This document shows, in pieces, positions 54,965 through 64,000 of a DNA stretch of 64,000 bases. This DNA is from Halichoerus grypus. Its lineage: Eukaryota; Chordata; Mammalia; Carnivora; Phocidae. The DNA lies in assembly GCF_964656455.1 (NCBI RefSeq), contig NC_135726.1, positions 33,447,930-33,511,929 on the forward strand, in the 5' to 3' direction. Each line of letters begins with the position of its first letter. Positions within the stretch are counted from its first letter, which is position 1. The notes beneath the pieces are model-generated. The model was not told where the DNA came from and ran no database searches. It worked only from the letters and a program-made list of their open reading frames with translations. The translations under genes and the position numbers were made by a program.

Positions 54965-55175
54965 TTTTTTTTTTTTAGCTCTGTATTTTATTTCATTTTA
55001 TTTTTTAATTTTATTTATTTTTTTATCATATTCAGTTAGCCACTGTAGAGTACATCATTAGTTTTTGATGTAGTGTTCAATGATACATTAGTTGCATATA
55101 ACACCCAGTGCTCATCACAACCTGCCCTCCTTAATACCCATCACCCGGCTACCCCATCCCCCCAACCCCCTGAAA
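54965..55175 (-). mobile_element. L1 3' end, antisense, older carnivore type
   Basis: Antisense 3' tail (TTTTTATCATATTCAGTTAGCC, GTACATCATTAGTTTTTGATGTAGTG, ATAACACCCAGTGCTCATCACAACCTGCCCTCC). It differs from the young family by the CAGTTAGCCACTGTAGAGTAC segment. Possible TSD TCCTTCATTCCT (54953-54964) and CCCTTCACTCCT (55176-55187). Confidence 0.85.
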
Positions 55176-55189
55176 CCCTTCACTCCTGA

Positions 55190-56305
55190 CCTTAGGGCCT
55201 CTCCCAGTCTGGCTTCTGCTGTTAGCTACTTGTGTATTCCTCACAAAGTGGGGAGGGGTGGTGAGGGAGAGGCAGGGGACAGGGGAGGGGATAGGAATGG
55301 CTGCTCTCCAACCCGACTCTGAAACCCCAGCAAATGCTGGTGGGCTGTGTGTGCCCTTTCTGCCTAGACATGCCCTGTGGCTTTCACCTCTACTGCTCCT
55401 TCTCCATGCTGGGTACTGGAGAATTCCTAGTGAGAGGCCCCAAGAAGGGAGGGGGAGTCTCCTCTGGTCTCAGATCTCCTCAGGTGGGAGAGCTCCTCTT
55501 AGGAAGACACCAGCTTCTAACCCCCTTTATTCCCATCCAAATCTCTCTCTCTCTCTCTTCCAGACTAGAGAAGTTTTATATCGTCAGGGGCCGCAAAATC
55601 TGCCTGAAACTACCAAATATTCTTCTAAATCTGTTTTAAGCCTGAACTTTGCTTATAAATCAGATTCCTTTGCTCGTTGATCCTGATGTGACACCCCTCT
55701 CTTGAAGACTGGATGGTCCATGGCTTCCTGCCTAGTGGAGAGGGCTATGAGATAACAGGAAATATCTAGGAGGGGGAAACCTTGATTAATAAATACCTCC
55801 AGATATCTTCCCTCTCTATCAGTAGTGCTATCGGCCAGTTACTGTCACCTTCACAAGAAAGCAGGCCTGACCACCATGATTATGCCTGGGATGGGATGCT
55901 GACCCATTCGTCAGGGGACCAGGGAAGTATGGGGTGCCTAGGTGTGAGCAAAAGCTGTGGCAGAGTCATCAGGAAGACCAGACTGTCCAGTCTGGAATGT
56001 GAATCAGGAATTAGGGAGTGGCCCAGTTGGCTGCCAGTGATTGGGGAAGAGAGAGGAACCACAAAGAGAAGCAGAGACACAGAAGCTCAGAGCAGGGAAG
56101 AATAACGTGAATGGTCCAGAGTGTCTCTTGTAAGGGAAGAGCCTGCAACCACAGGTCCCTGCAAGCTTGTTGGCCCAAAGCGCTGACAACAGCCTTTTCT
56201 GGATGCCAAGAGATTCCTATTCTCCTCAGGCTTAGGTGGGATCCCATCACTTGAGGCAGCCAAATGGGGCTCTAACACAACATTTCAACATTTCATTTCC
56301 TTGAT
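55190..56305. other. Unique sequence, no exon recognised
   Basis: A (CT)n tract ending TTCCAG at 55545-55563 looks like a 3' splice site, and a 140-codon frame (55258-55680) spans it, but nothing resembles a known protein. Confidence 0.35.
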
Positions 56306-56309
56306 TCCA

Positions 56310-56665
56310 AAGACCTTGTGTCCCCCCCCAGATTCATATGTCGAAGTCCTAACCCTCAGTACCTCAGAATTTGACCTTATTTGGATGTAAGAGGTAATTC
56401 AGGTTCAGTGAGATCATGGGGTTGGGCACTCCTTCAATGTGACTAGTGTCCTTACAACAAGAGGATGTCTCTCTGGACATATCTGGATGCAGACATGTCA
56501 AGAGAGAAGACCGTGTGAAGACAGATGGCATCCACAAGCCAAGGAGAGAGGCTCTGGAGGAAGCCAACCCCGCTGACCCTTTGAGCTCATAGACTGTGAG
56601 AAAATACATTTCTCTTGTTTAAACCAACTTGTCTGAGGTACTTTGAATGGCAAACTAATGCAGGC
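56310..56665 (+). mobile_element. MLT1 LTR
   Basis: TTGTGTCCCCCCCCAGATTCATATGTCGAAGTCCTAACCCTCAGTACCTCAGAATTTGACC at the left and AGACTGTGAGAAAATACATTTCTCTTGTTTAAACCAAC at the right. TG-rich MaLR LTR, about 350 bp, sense. Confidence 0.9.
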
Positions 56666-56669
56666 CTTA

Positions 56670-58655
56670 AAACCCTTTTCCCTGTGGTCATGTGGTCAAG
56701 GGAGAGTGGCTCCGAAGGGCAACAAGAATTTTCTTTTTTTTTTTTTATTTTTTATTTTTGCCAGCTCCTGCGAACTACTTTGGAAAACATTCCTCCCTCC
56801 CTCCTAGATGGAAACTGGTGGCCTGTCTCCCAGCCTCCCCCTACCCCATTCTTCCTTATGCTTCAATTTCCTGATTGGATTTCTAAGCCTAAAATGCTTG
56901 ATATCTTTATCTTGCAAGACCAATCAAATCTTTTGGTGGGGGGAGAAAAACACATCTCCAAACCATATCCAGAGGGGTTGCTTCTTTCAAGCTTTGGCTC
57001 TGATTTCAAATCCTCCTCAGCCACAAACCTGGTGCCATGACCCCTCCAGATACTTCTGGGGCAACAAGTCCTTCCCACTGCCTCTAGAACAGTGTTCCAG
57101 AAGCATCAAACCTTCATTGCTGGGTGCTCACAAGAGGGTGTTAGGTGGCATGCAGAGAGACATTTTCCATGTTGATGGTTATGTATTTATTTTTATGCAT
57201 AGTGGAAAAAAATAAAACCAGTACATCAGACCTGTGATTTCAGGTACTGTTGTTTACCCTGAGGCTAACACAGGTGTTTGAATGTACTAAGTGCTACTGA
57301 CACAAAGGATATGGCAAAAATCGGGCATAAGAACAGCCGAAGCTTTGGGGACTAAGAACGTCACAGCCAAGCAAGGGCAGCATTGATGGCTGGGACAGGA
57401 GAGGGGGCGGGTGGGCCACAGGCTTAGGAATGGGCGGCTTGGGAGGTGGCGGGCACGGAGGGGCAGGAGAGGTTTCCTGTGCACCCCCGGGTCTCCGTTC
57501 CTCCCTCTCTGTGATTGCCCCCAGACAACCTGACCTCCCGTGTCTGTGTGGCAAGGCTCCAATACATGTGGAACGCTGCCAGGGAACTTGCAAGGGAAGC
57601 CAGAAAGGCCCTCGGGAATCCTTGCTGCCGTTGTGGGGGCTTTTGCTTCCAAATAAGTATGTGTTTCAGAGGCAGGATGGGGCTTCATTTTTCCCAAACT
57701 CCCTGGTCTTTTCAGAGGCTAACAACCTCAGCTGTGAAATGAATTTGACTCCCTCTGTTTACTCATGAGACAAATGCAAGCCCTTTACCAGAGCCCAGCC
57801 ACTCAGCAGCACCCTGTGGGGAACACAACTGTCGCAGACAACGACAGAACCCACCCCGCTGAGAAGCTGAAGGTAGCATCCCAACGAGGGCATGGAAGAG
57901 AGGAGGCAAAGACGCAGGGGGTACCTCCAAATGGTCAGTGTGCGGGGCGTGGACATTCAGGTAAGCGTGGAGGCCTGTGTCCCCAAGCACAGGGTGACAC
58001 ACCAGCAGCCGGGTAGGCGGGGGCTACCTCTCCCTGTGCAGCTGAAAGATCACTTAGCTGCAAATAGTTATGACTCCCTCATTTGACTGAGTTTTAGCTT
58101 GTTAGTTCTAAGGAGCTGTTAAAAAATTGAGTATTATGGGAAAGCATGCAACTGTGTGGGCCTTTTCTGATGTAACTGTACGTCTCCGGCTATATTCATC
58201 CAATGGCATTTAAGGCTCATTAAATTTTGAATCCTGTGTCACCTGCCTTCGGCTCAAAATAGTTCTCCGTGTGCCTTTTGTCTCTCAACTCCATTTTAAT
58301 GGAAATTGTTCCCATTCACCTCTCTGTTCCCTTCTTCCTGCTAGCGACCCCCGATCTTTAATGATCTCCAGTGCAGAATTATTCACTCTGTGAACCTGTC
58401 ATTTGGAGAATATGCTGGACCTTGACGGATGTAAACAGCGGATGGTAAAAATGCGAGGGGCACTATTAGAATGTTCCTTCCCCTCCTCCTCCGTGTTCTG
58501 GCCATACATAGGGATGCCACCGCACCTGCTCACTTGCAATGTTGCCACTACTGGTAGCTTTGTCAGAACCTGGGTCATGTCTCCTGTCTTAGCACAGGAG
58601 AGTTCCAGGGTCTAACACAGGAGGAGCACACACCCCACCTAAAGGCAACAGCCAT
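56670..58655. other. 2 kb of unique sequence with possible splice sites
   Basis: No known repeat was recognised. A pyrimidine tract ending CCCCCAG at 57523 is a good 3' splice site, and ATTCAG/GTAAGC at 57960/57961 is a strong 5' splice site. The interval between them has several open frames of 75-112 codons, none with a recognisable domain. A noncoding exon is possible. The part 58080-58430 is AT-rich, free of repeats and looks like candidate conserved noncoding DNA. Confidence 0.3.
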
Positions 58656-58659
58656 TAGT

Positions 58660-58885
58660 CATAATAAATAAATCTCACATAGCCCTTAATAAGCGCAAGG
58701 GATTATTCTGAGTGCTTATAACTGGATGATTTAGGGAACTGTCCCCCTCCCCCTTTGCTGTAGATGAAGTGACTGAAGCACAGAGAGGTTAAGTGAATTG
58801 CCCAAAGTCACACAGCAATTAAGTTCAGATTTGAACCCAGACCATCAAAGCCAGAAGCCATTCTCATAGCCGCTCCCCTATACCC
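58660..58885 (-). mobile_element. MIR, antisense
   Basis: AAGCACAGAGAGGTTAAGTGAATTGCCCAAAGTCACACAGCAATTAAG and TTTGAACCCAGACCATC are the classic reversed MIR core. Confidence 0.9.
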
Positions 58886-58889
58886 GCCC

Positions 58890-60490
58890 CTACACCTCTC
58901 CAACTGATGATTTCCACCTCATATCAGACAAGAATTGCAATGTTTTTGTATTTTTTCTGAGAATCCAGAAATCTGAACTTTTATGTGAAATGTCCCAGTT
59001 TTTAAAAACTGGCAAGGAAAATCATTTAAAAAAGAAAAACACTTCGGGGACCAAGCAAAATGCAACTATGAACAGGAACTGGTGTGTGTGCCTCCTGTGT
59101 AGAGTCCTCTGGTATAAATGAACTCTGTAAAGAGAACCAGGTAGCCATCAAATTCAAACCCATCTGCTCCGACAAGAAACCTTCTTCCCTTGGAGCTGAC
59201 AGAGAGCCCAAAGAGCGGGTGGATCCCAGGGCTGGAACCTAGGCTGGATAATCCGAAAGTCACGGTGCCTCCCAGAACAGGCAGCTTCTCCAGTCGTGAC
59301 TGTTCGCTGCTTTAAGAAGGGTTCAGGGAAACCGCCTTTGCGATTGGTTGACACCTGCACTAGGCTCAGTCCCTGCAGCAAGCGTAGCAACCAGCACCAG
59401 AAATGTCAGCTCTCATTAGCCGGCATATAAATCTGCCTCCGTGAGAAGTGGGATGAGAGAACCACAGAGAAAATGCCAGGAAGCAGGAACATATGTTGTT
59501 CACACAAAGAAAACCTCCGACAATGGGCGTCTTCCTCCACAGCCCAGGCACCTGGAACAGGAAGGCTTTGTTTTGCCTCAGCCCTCGGTGCCCCCGTAAC
59601 AGGAGGCTGGGCAATGTGTTCCATCATCCATTGTGGGAGGTTCTGCTAAGTGTTTGCTGACACGGCTGAAGAGTCGTAAAATGTCATAAAGAGTAAATGA
59701 CTTGATAATGCAAACCAGTAATTAGGATGTGGTACATGTTTATGCTATTTACATATTTTAACACCCTGGTATTAACGTGTCTTTCCAAATAGCGCATAAA
59801 TGCTCTAGTCTTTGTGTAATTTATTCCCAGCTGCCACAAACAGGAATCTCTAGAAGCAAGTGCCCCTTCCCCTTCTTTCATTATTCTGGATCTGCATTCC
59901 TGGAGGCCCACCTGGCAGGAAAGTGGCCAGTGGAATGCCCTCTGCAGGATACAAGGGTGTGGCTACCATTGGGGGAAACTCAGGAGAAGCTCTGCCTTTT
60001 GTGAGAAATCACTGTCTGAAGGGGCTGGAGGTAGTTGGCGTGCTGATACATAGGTAAAAATGACTCTCAAAAAAAAAAAAAAATCTCTGATTTGTAGAGT
60101 TTGCCAGTTACCATGGAGTAAACACTCCCACCATGGCCAATTTCAAGCTTCCAACACAGAACACGGAGCTGTGAAGAGATGCACATGGTCAGCTCTTGGG
60201 AGCCAAGCTACCTCTAGCACATCATTGGTTGGAGGTCATGGGCCTGGTATCTAATTGACTTCAGCCACTGCCTTAGCCCCTCTCTGCATGCAGATAAACA
60301 TGATGGGACCATAGCTATAGAGTTATGCTCCATTCCATATCTTTCCCAAGATGCCAAGACCCAAATCTTTTATTGTGCAAAAGAACTTTAGTTGGGGAGC
60401 TGGTAGGAAATCACACTGCCCTGCTACACAATTAGGGAAACTGAGGCCTGGAGTGGGAAAGAATCACACAGCAATCTGCCATCAGCATCG
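58890..60490. other. 1.6 kb of unique sequence, no exon recognised
   Basis: No repeat was recognised apart from an A15 run at 60068-60082 and a weak MIR-like core near 60425-60475 (GAAACTGAGGCCTGG). The stretch 59670-59850 is AT-rich and repeat-free. Confidence 0.35.
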
Positions 60491-60513
60491 GGGGCTGGAA
60501 CTCACCTCTTCTT

Positions 60514-60694
60514 TTTTTTTTTTTTTTTAAGATTTTATTTATTTATTTGACAGAGAGATACTTAGCGAGAGGGAACACAAGCAGGGGGAGTGGGAGAGGG
60601 AGAAGCAGGCTTCCTGCTGAGCAGGGAGCCCGATGTGGGGCTCGATCCCAGGACCCTAAGGCAGACGCCTAATGGCTGAGTCACCCAGGCGCCC
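60514..60694 (-). mobile_element. Can-SINE, antisense, 19-bp perfect TSD
   Basis: T tract, AAGATTTTATTTATTTATTTGACAG, CAGGGAGCCCGATGTGGGGCTCGATCCCAGGACCC and GTCACCCAGGCGCCC. The TSD CTGGAACTCACCTCTTCTT is exact (60495-60513 and 60695-60713), one of the youngest SINEs here. Confidence 0.97.
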
Positions 60695-60824
60695 CTGGAA
60701 CTCACCTCTTCTTATTCTCAACCCAATGCTCTTTGCACCAGAACCTTTTTCCTGTGCATCCTGATTCCTGCCCAGTAGACACAGTTGTCTTTTGTGCCTT
60801 ACCAGGTCCCCTCCCTCATCGCAT

Positions 60825-60850
60825 CCTGTGTGTGTGAGTGTGTGTGTGCA
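60825..60850. repeat. (TG)n microsatellite, short
   Basis: GTGTGTGTGAGTGTGTGTGTG. Confidence 0.85.
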
Positions 60851-60854
60851 TGGG

Positions 60855-61955
60855 GAGCCCTGCATGGGGATGATGGTTGCCAGGTAACAGGAACGCATCA
60901 TGGCGGGGAGCGGTCTTCGACCGATACAGGTAAATGGGTGCAGCAGGGAATAGAGCCTCCCTGGAGGAAGAGAATTGGCAATGTCTGGTGTGAGGGTCCT
61001 GAGTCAGAAATGGGGTATATGACCCAAGGAGGAGAGGCTGGGGAGACATTATGGCTGAAACAGACCTTGAAGAGGAGCTGGTCCATGCCCATGTGTACTC
61101 AATAGGGAAACCGAGACCCGAAACTAGGAAAGGACTTGCCTAAGCTTACACCGTTAGTTGCTGTCAGAATGAGGGCCACTGGCAGTGGATGAAGCAGGAT
61201 GTGGGGCTCCCACTGAACCTCACTGAATAGGAAAGAAGCCTCATATGACAAAGCAGTCCCAAACACCAGGTGCTGGAAGTTTAACAATAACCTCCATGGC
61301 TGCATGTCTGGAATGAGTTCTGCAGTGCTGTCCCTGCACACCATGGAGCCTTCCCACCCCTTCCCATGCCAACCCTCGGGGGAAGAGAGAGAGCCAGGGC
61401 AGCGAGATGGTTGAGAAGAAATGATGCTGACGTCACAGGGTTGGGGGGGCAAGAAGTTCCGAGGGGTCACTCGGCTGAACAGATGGCCAGCAGATATTGG
61501 TTTCAACCCTCACATGGTTGAGTAAATAATGTTTAAGTTTTTCTTGCCAGCCTGGGGAGCCGAGCAGATCACACTGAGTGGAGGTACCTCCACCTCCTGC
61601 CCGCATCATCTGCTCTTCCCGGGGTTTTCATTTCCTACCCTGTTTGTGCTTTAGAGCATGGCTGGCTGGTCAGGAAGCCTGTGCCCTTGGAGGCAGGAGT
61701 ATGTGTGCAGGAAGAGGGAGGGAGGAGGAGGAACAGGGCAGGGGGGCGGGGGCAGCCTGGCATTTGATTGCAACATGTGCCTGGATAGCACCTGTCAGGT
61801 GAAATCACAGTCAAGGACATCACAGAAAAATTGCCTGGGGGGTTGGTCGTGTTTTAATTCTTGGTAACAAAGAACTTCACAAGACAAAACCAAAGGGGTG
61901 CCCTTGATCTGCCTGCCAATAGGATGGTTTCTCCATCCATAGATCAAAGAGCTGG
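60855..61955. other. Unique sequence, no gene seen
   Basis: No repeat or exon was recognised. Open frames up to 135 codons (61099-61506 antisense) lack domains. Confidence 0.4.
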
Positions 61956-61959
61956 ATCT

Positions 61960-62110
61960 GGTGAAACTTCCAGCGAGACTCCTGTGTTCTAACCCTGACT
62001 CTGCCACTCGCTGGTCTTAGGCATTTCCCTTAATCCCTCAGGGCCTTGGTTTCTCTGTGTGTCCAATGAGGATGTTGGCATTGGCCTGGACTATCTTCAA
62101 GCGGAAGACA
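61960..62110 (+). mobile_element. MIR
   Basis: TGTGTTCTAACCCTGACTCTGCCACTCGCTGG and CAGGGCCTTGGTTTCTCTGTGTGTCC match MIR. Confidence 0.75.
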
Positions 62111-62224
62111 TGTTTGAATGAATGAAGTGTGCATGGATGGAAGAGGAAGAAGCGAGTTGTATGTGGTGGATTAGGCCAAAGAGTCTCTGGTGCAAAAATG
62201 GATTCACTCAACCATCATTTCTAG

Positions 62225-62720
62225 TCCCTACTTGATCAGGCCTTAGGACACAGAAATGAAGAAGGCACAGCCCCATACCCAAGGAGCTCACCTCTGAGTG
62301 GGGAGACAGATAAGGGAACAAAAAAGCACAAGAGTCAGACTGCCCAAGATCACATTTCTGTTTGTCACCAAAATGCTGTGTAACCTTGGGCTGGTAACCT
62401 CTGTGCCTCAGCTCCCTCATCTATAAAATGGGCATCATAATAGTAGCTACCTCACTGGGATGTGTGAGGACAAAGGAAATACAAGCAAAGCCAGTAACAA
62501 GGTGCTCTGACCTATGGCAAAGACTCAACAAATGTCAGCTCTTGTTATTACCAAGTGTTATGCCAGTGATAGCTCATGATACTGGGGAGCACAAGGGGAG
62601 AGACTCACCCCAGCCTTGGTGGGGGGATGGTCAAAGAGGGCTTGTGGAAGTAGGGGCTCAGCTGAATCTTAAAGAGCAAGCTAAGAGTCATCCAGGAGAA
62701 GAGCAATTTCATTCAACAAA
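62225..62720 (-). mobile_element. L2-like relic, antisense, holding a MIR
   Basis: CCCATACCCAAGGAGCTCACC to the left, and GGTCAAAGAGGGCTTGTGGAAG with GAAGAGCAATTTCATTC to the right, are reversed pieces of the same old repeat seen at 53275-53830. The MIR at 62330-62555 separates them. Confidence 0.5.
62330..62555 (+). mobile_element. MIR nested in L2-like relic
   Basis: CACCAAAATGCTGTGTAACCTTGGGCTGGTAACC, TCAGCTCCCTCATCTATAAAATGGGCATCATAATAG and GCAAAGACTCAACAAATGTCAGCTC follow MIR from end to end. Confidence 0.88.
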
Positions 62721-62800
62721 TACTATGGAGCAAGGACTTTGGCAAGAGCAGAGAGTAAGACAGACAGGGTCTCTGTTTTTTTGTATCTCTCATTCTGGAT

Positions 62801-63270
62801 CTGGGGTCAGCAAACCTGTTCTATGAAGGGTCAGACAGTAAATGTATTAGGCTTGTGGTCCATACAGTTTCTGCCACAACCATTCAGCTCTGCTGTTGTC
62901 CCAGACCGCTGTGAAAGCAGCCACAGACAATACAGAAATGAATGGGCATGGCTGTGCATTCATAAAACTTTAATTTTGAGGATGTTAACTAGACTTAATG
63001 TGGTGATCATTTCGCAATGTATACAAATACCAAATCATTATGCCATACACCTGAAACTAATATAATGTTATATATCAATTATATCTTAATAAAAACCTTC
63101 AATTTTGAGCACTGAAATTTGAATTTCATATCATTTTCACGCCATGCAATATTACTTTTCTTTTTGACCCCCAGACATTTAAAAATATAAAAAAATTCTA
63201 ATCTTCTGGGCCATACCAAAAATAGCTCATGGGCTAGATTTAACCCACAGGCCATAGTTTTCAGAGTCTC
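62801..63270 (+). mobile_element. hAT-Charlie type MITE split by an L1 3' end
   Basis: The left part (GGGGTCAGCAAACCTGTTCTATGAAGGGTCAGACAGTAAATG, GCAGCCACAGACAATACAGAAATGAATGGGCATGG) and right part (GGGCTAGATTTAACCCACAGGCCATAG) belong to one MITE (MER33-like; name uncertain). Confidence 0.75.
62981..63091 (+). mobile_element. L1MA-type 3' end nested in MITE
   Basis: GATGTTAACTAGACTTAATGTGGTGATCATTTCGCAATGTATAC ... ATATCAATTATATCTTAATAAAAA is the last 110 bp of an L1MA. TSD AAAACTTTAATTTTGAG (62964-62980) against AAAACCTTCAATTTTGAG (63092-63109). Confidence 0.88.
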
Positions 63271-63279
63271 ATTTTAAAG

Positions 63280-64000
63280 TAACAACAGACACAGAATCAA
63301 TAGAAACATGAAAATATTGGGTAGCACTAAGAAGATAATTACTCCTAATACTGTGAGGCAATAATGAGGAGGAAGGTTCTGATTTAGTTCAGGTGGAAGG
63401 CTCTATGAGGAGGTGAAATTCAGGCTGAAATCAGAATGATCAGATAAAACCAAATATTCCAAAGTCTGGACCAAAAGAGGATCCACTCAAAGGTAGGCTC
63501 AAATCCTTGATATTTTGAGAGCAGAAAGACAGCCAGGATGTGCCTGGAGCATAGGAGTTGTAAGAGAGAGAGAGGAATTGGCTGGAAAAGAGAAGGAAGA
63601 TCCAGAAAAATAGAGAGTGAAAGCTGGAGTTTATAAGGAGCCTACCTGTGATTAATTCAGTATCTGTGGAACTGGCCTTGGTTTGATTGAAGGAAAATAT
63701 TTGAAAAGGGATTCACTATGTAAATACCTTTTGTGGTTTCTTTTTATATGTAGGGACAAAAGGAGGGAAAGTATGAAATCATGCTGAAATGCGCAGCATT
63801 GGGCATCATTATCTATGGGCCCTAATGAATTTATTTCTCCCACCGAGGACGGGGTCAAGCTGAGTTCTGCAGGAGCTCCAGGCATGGACCGTGCGTGGCT
63901 TCTTACGTGTATATAAGTCGTTCACCACAGCACAGTGGAAACGTTGGACTCTATAGCTAGAGCCCCCTTGCATTGAATTTTGCTAATGCCTGGCTTAGCT
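63280..64000. other. Unique sequence to window end, no gene seen
   Basis: No repeat or exon was recognised. Near 63990 CTAATGCCTGGCTTAGC may begin a repeat outside the window. Confidence 0.35.

Noticed and set aside
55258..55680. 140-codon frame across a (CT)n-TTCCAG splice-like site
   Set aside because: A frame crossing an apparent intron end is contradictory; no protein similarity was recognised. Kept only as a note in the unique-sequence entry.

Overview
This window looks like gene-poor nuclear DNA from a carnivoran mammal. At least ten tRNA-derived Can-SINE copies (arctoid-like type, with the CCTGGGTGGCTCAG head and an AATAAATAAA(A)TCTTA(A)n tail) and several copies of a young carnivore LINE-1 family are present, among older mammal-wide repeats (MIR, L2, MER20, MER5A, Tigger, MLT1, MLT2, L1M). 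The SINE type points to the arctoid caniforms (seals, mustelids, bears and relatives) rather than cats; this is inference from repeat type only. I see no host protein-coding exon that I can recognise, no tRNA or rRNA gene, no CRISPR array and no bacterial-type operon. The window is probably intergenic or intronic.

Layout. 0-10.2 kb: Can-SINEs, a Tigger-like DNA element, an L2-like block, an antisense 5'-truncated L1 (4215-4763) and MIR/L2 relics. 10.2-20.7 kb: a stack of LINE-1s. An old L1M 5' region is interrupted by an L1MA-type 3' end, which is in turn interrupted by a 7.1 kb full-length young L1 (10730-17809) with a perfect 16-bp target-site duplication; downstream lie a Can-SINE, a Tigger1 3' part and more old L1. 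20.7-31 kb: mostly unique DNA with MIR/L2/MER5A, CA repeats and a twin-primed (internally inverted) L1 at 28763-29176. 31.3-34 kb: three LTRs in series, the middle one split by a very young L1 3' end with a perfect target-site duplication. 34-43.4 kb: MIR/L2, a 62-bp segment copied 1 kb downstream into a hAT-type relic, an antisense MLT1, and an MLT1 > MLT2 > Can-SINE nest. 44-49.1 kb: a decayed old L1 with a Can-SINE inside it. 49.4-64 kb: old LINE, MLT1, MIR and hAT relics with long unique stretches.

How it works together. The only coding machinery is LINE-1: ORF1 (RNA-binding chaperone) and ORF2 (endonuclease plus reverse transcriptase), which in active copies also mobilises SINEs in trans. 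The full-length copy has two frameshifts in ORF1 and one frameshift plus one nonsense codon in ORF2, so it is not expected to be autonomous. Its 5' UTR promoter region looks intact and carries long overlapping open frames on both strands. Repeat subfamily names come from recognition, not from a library search.
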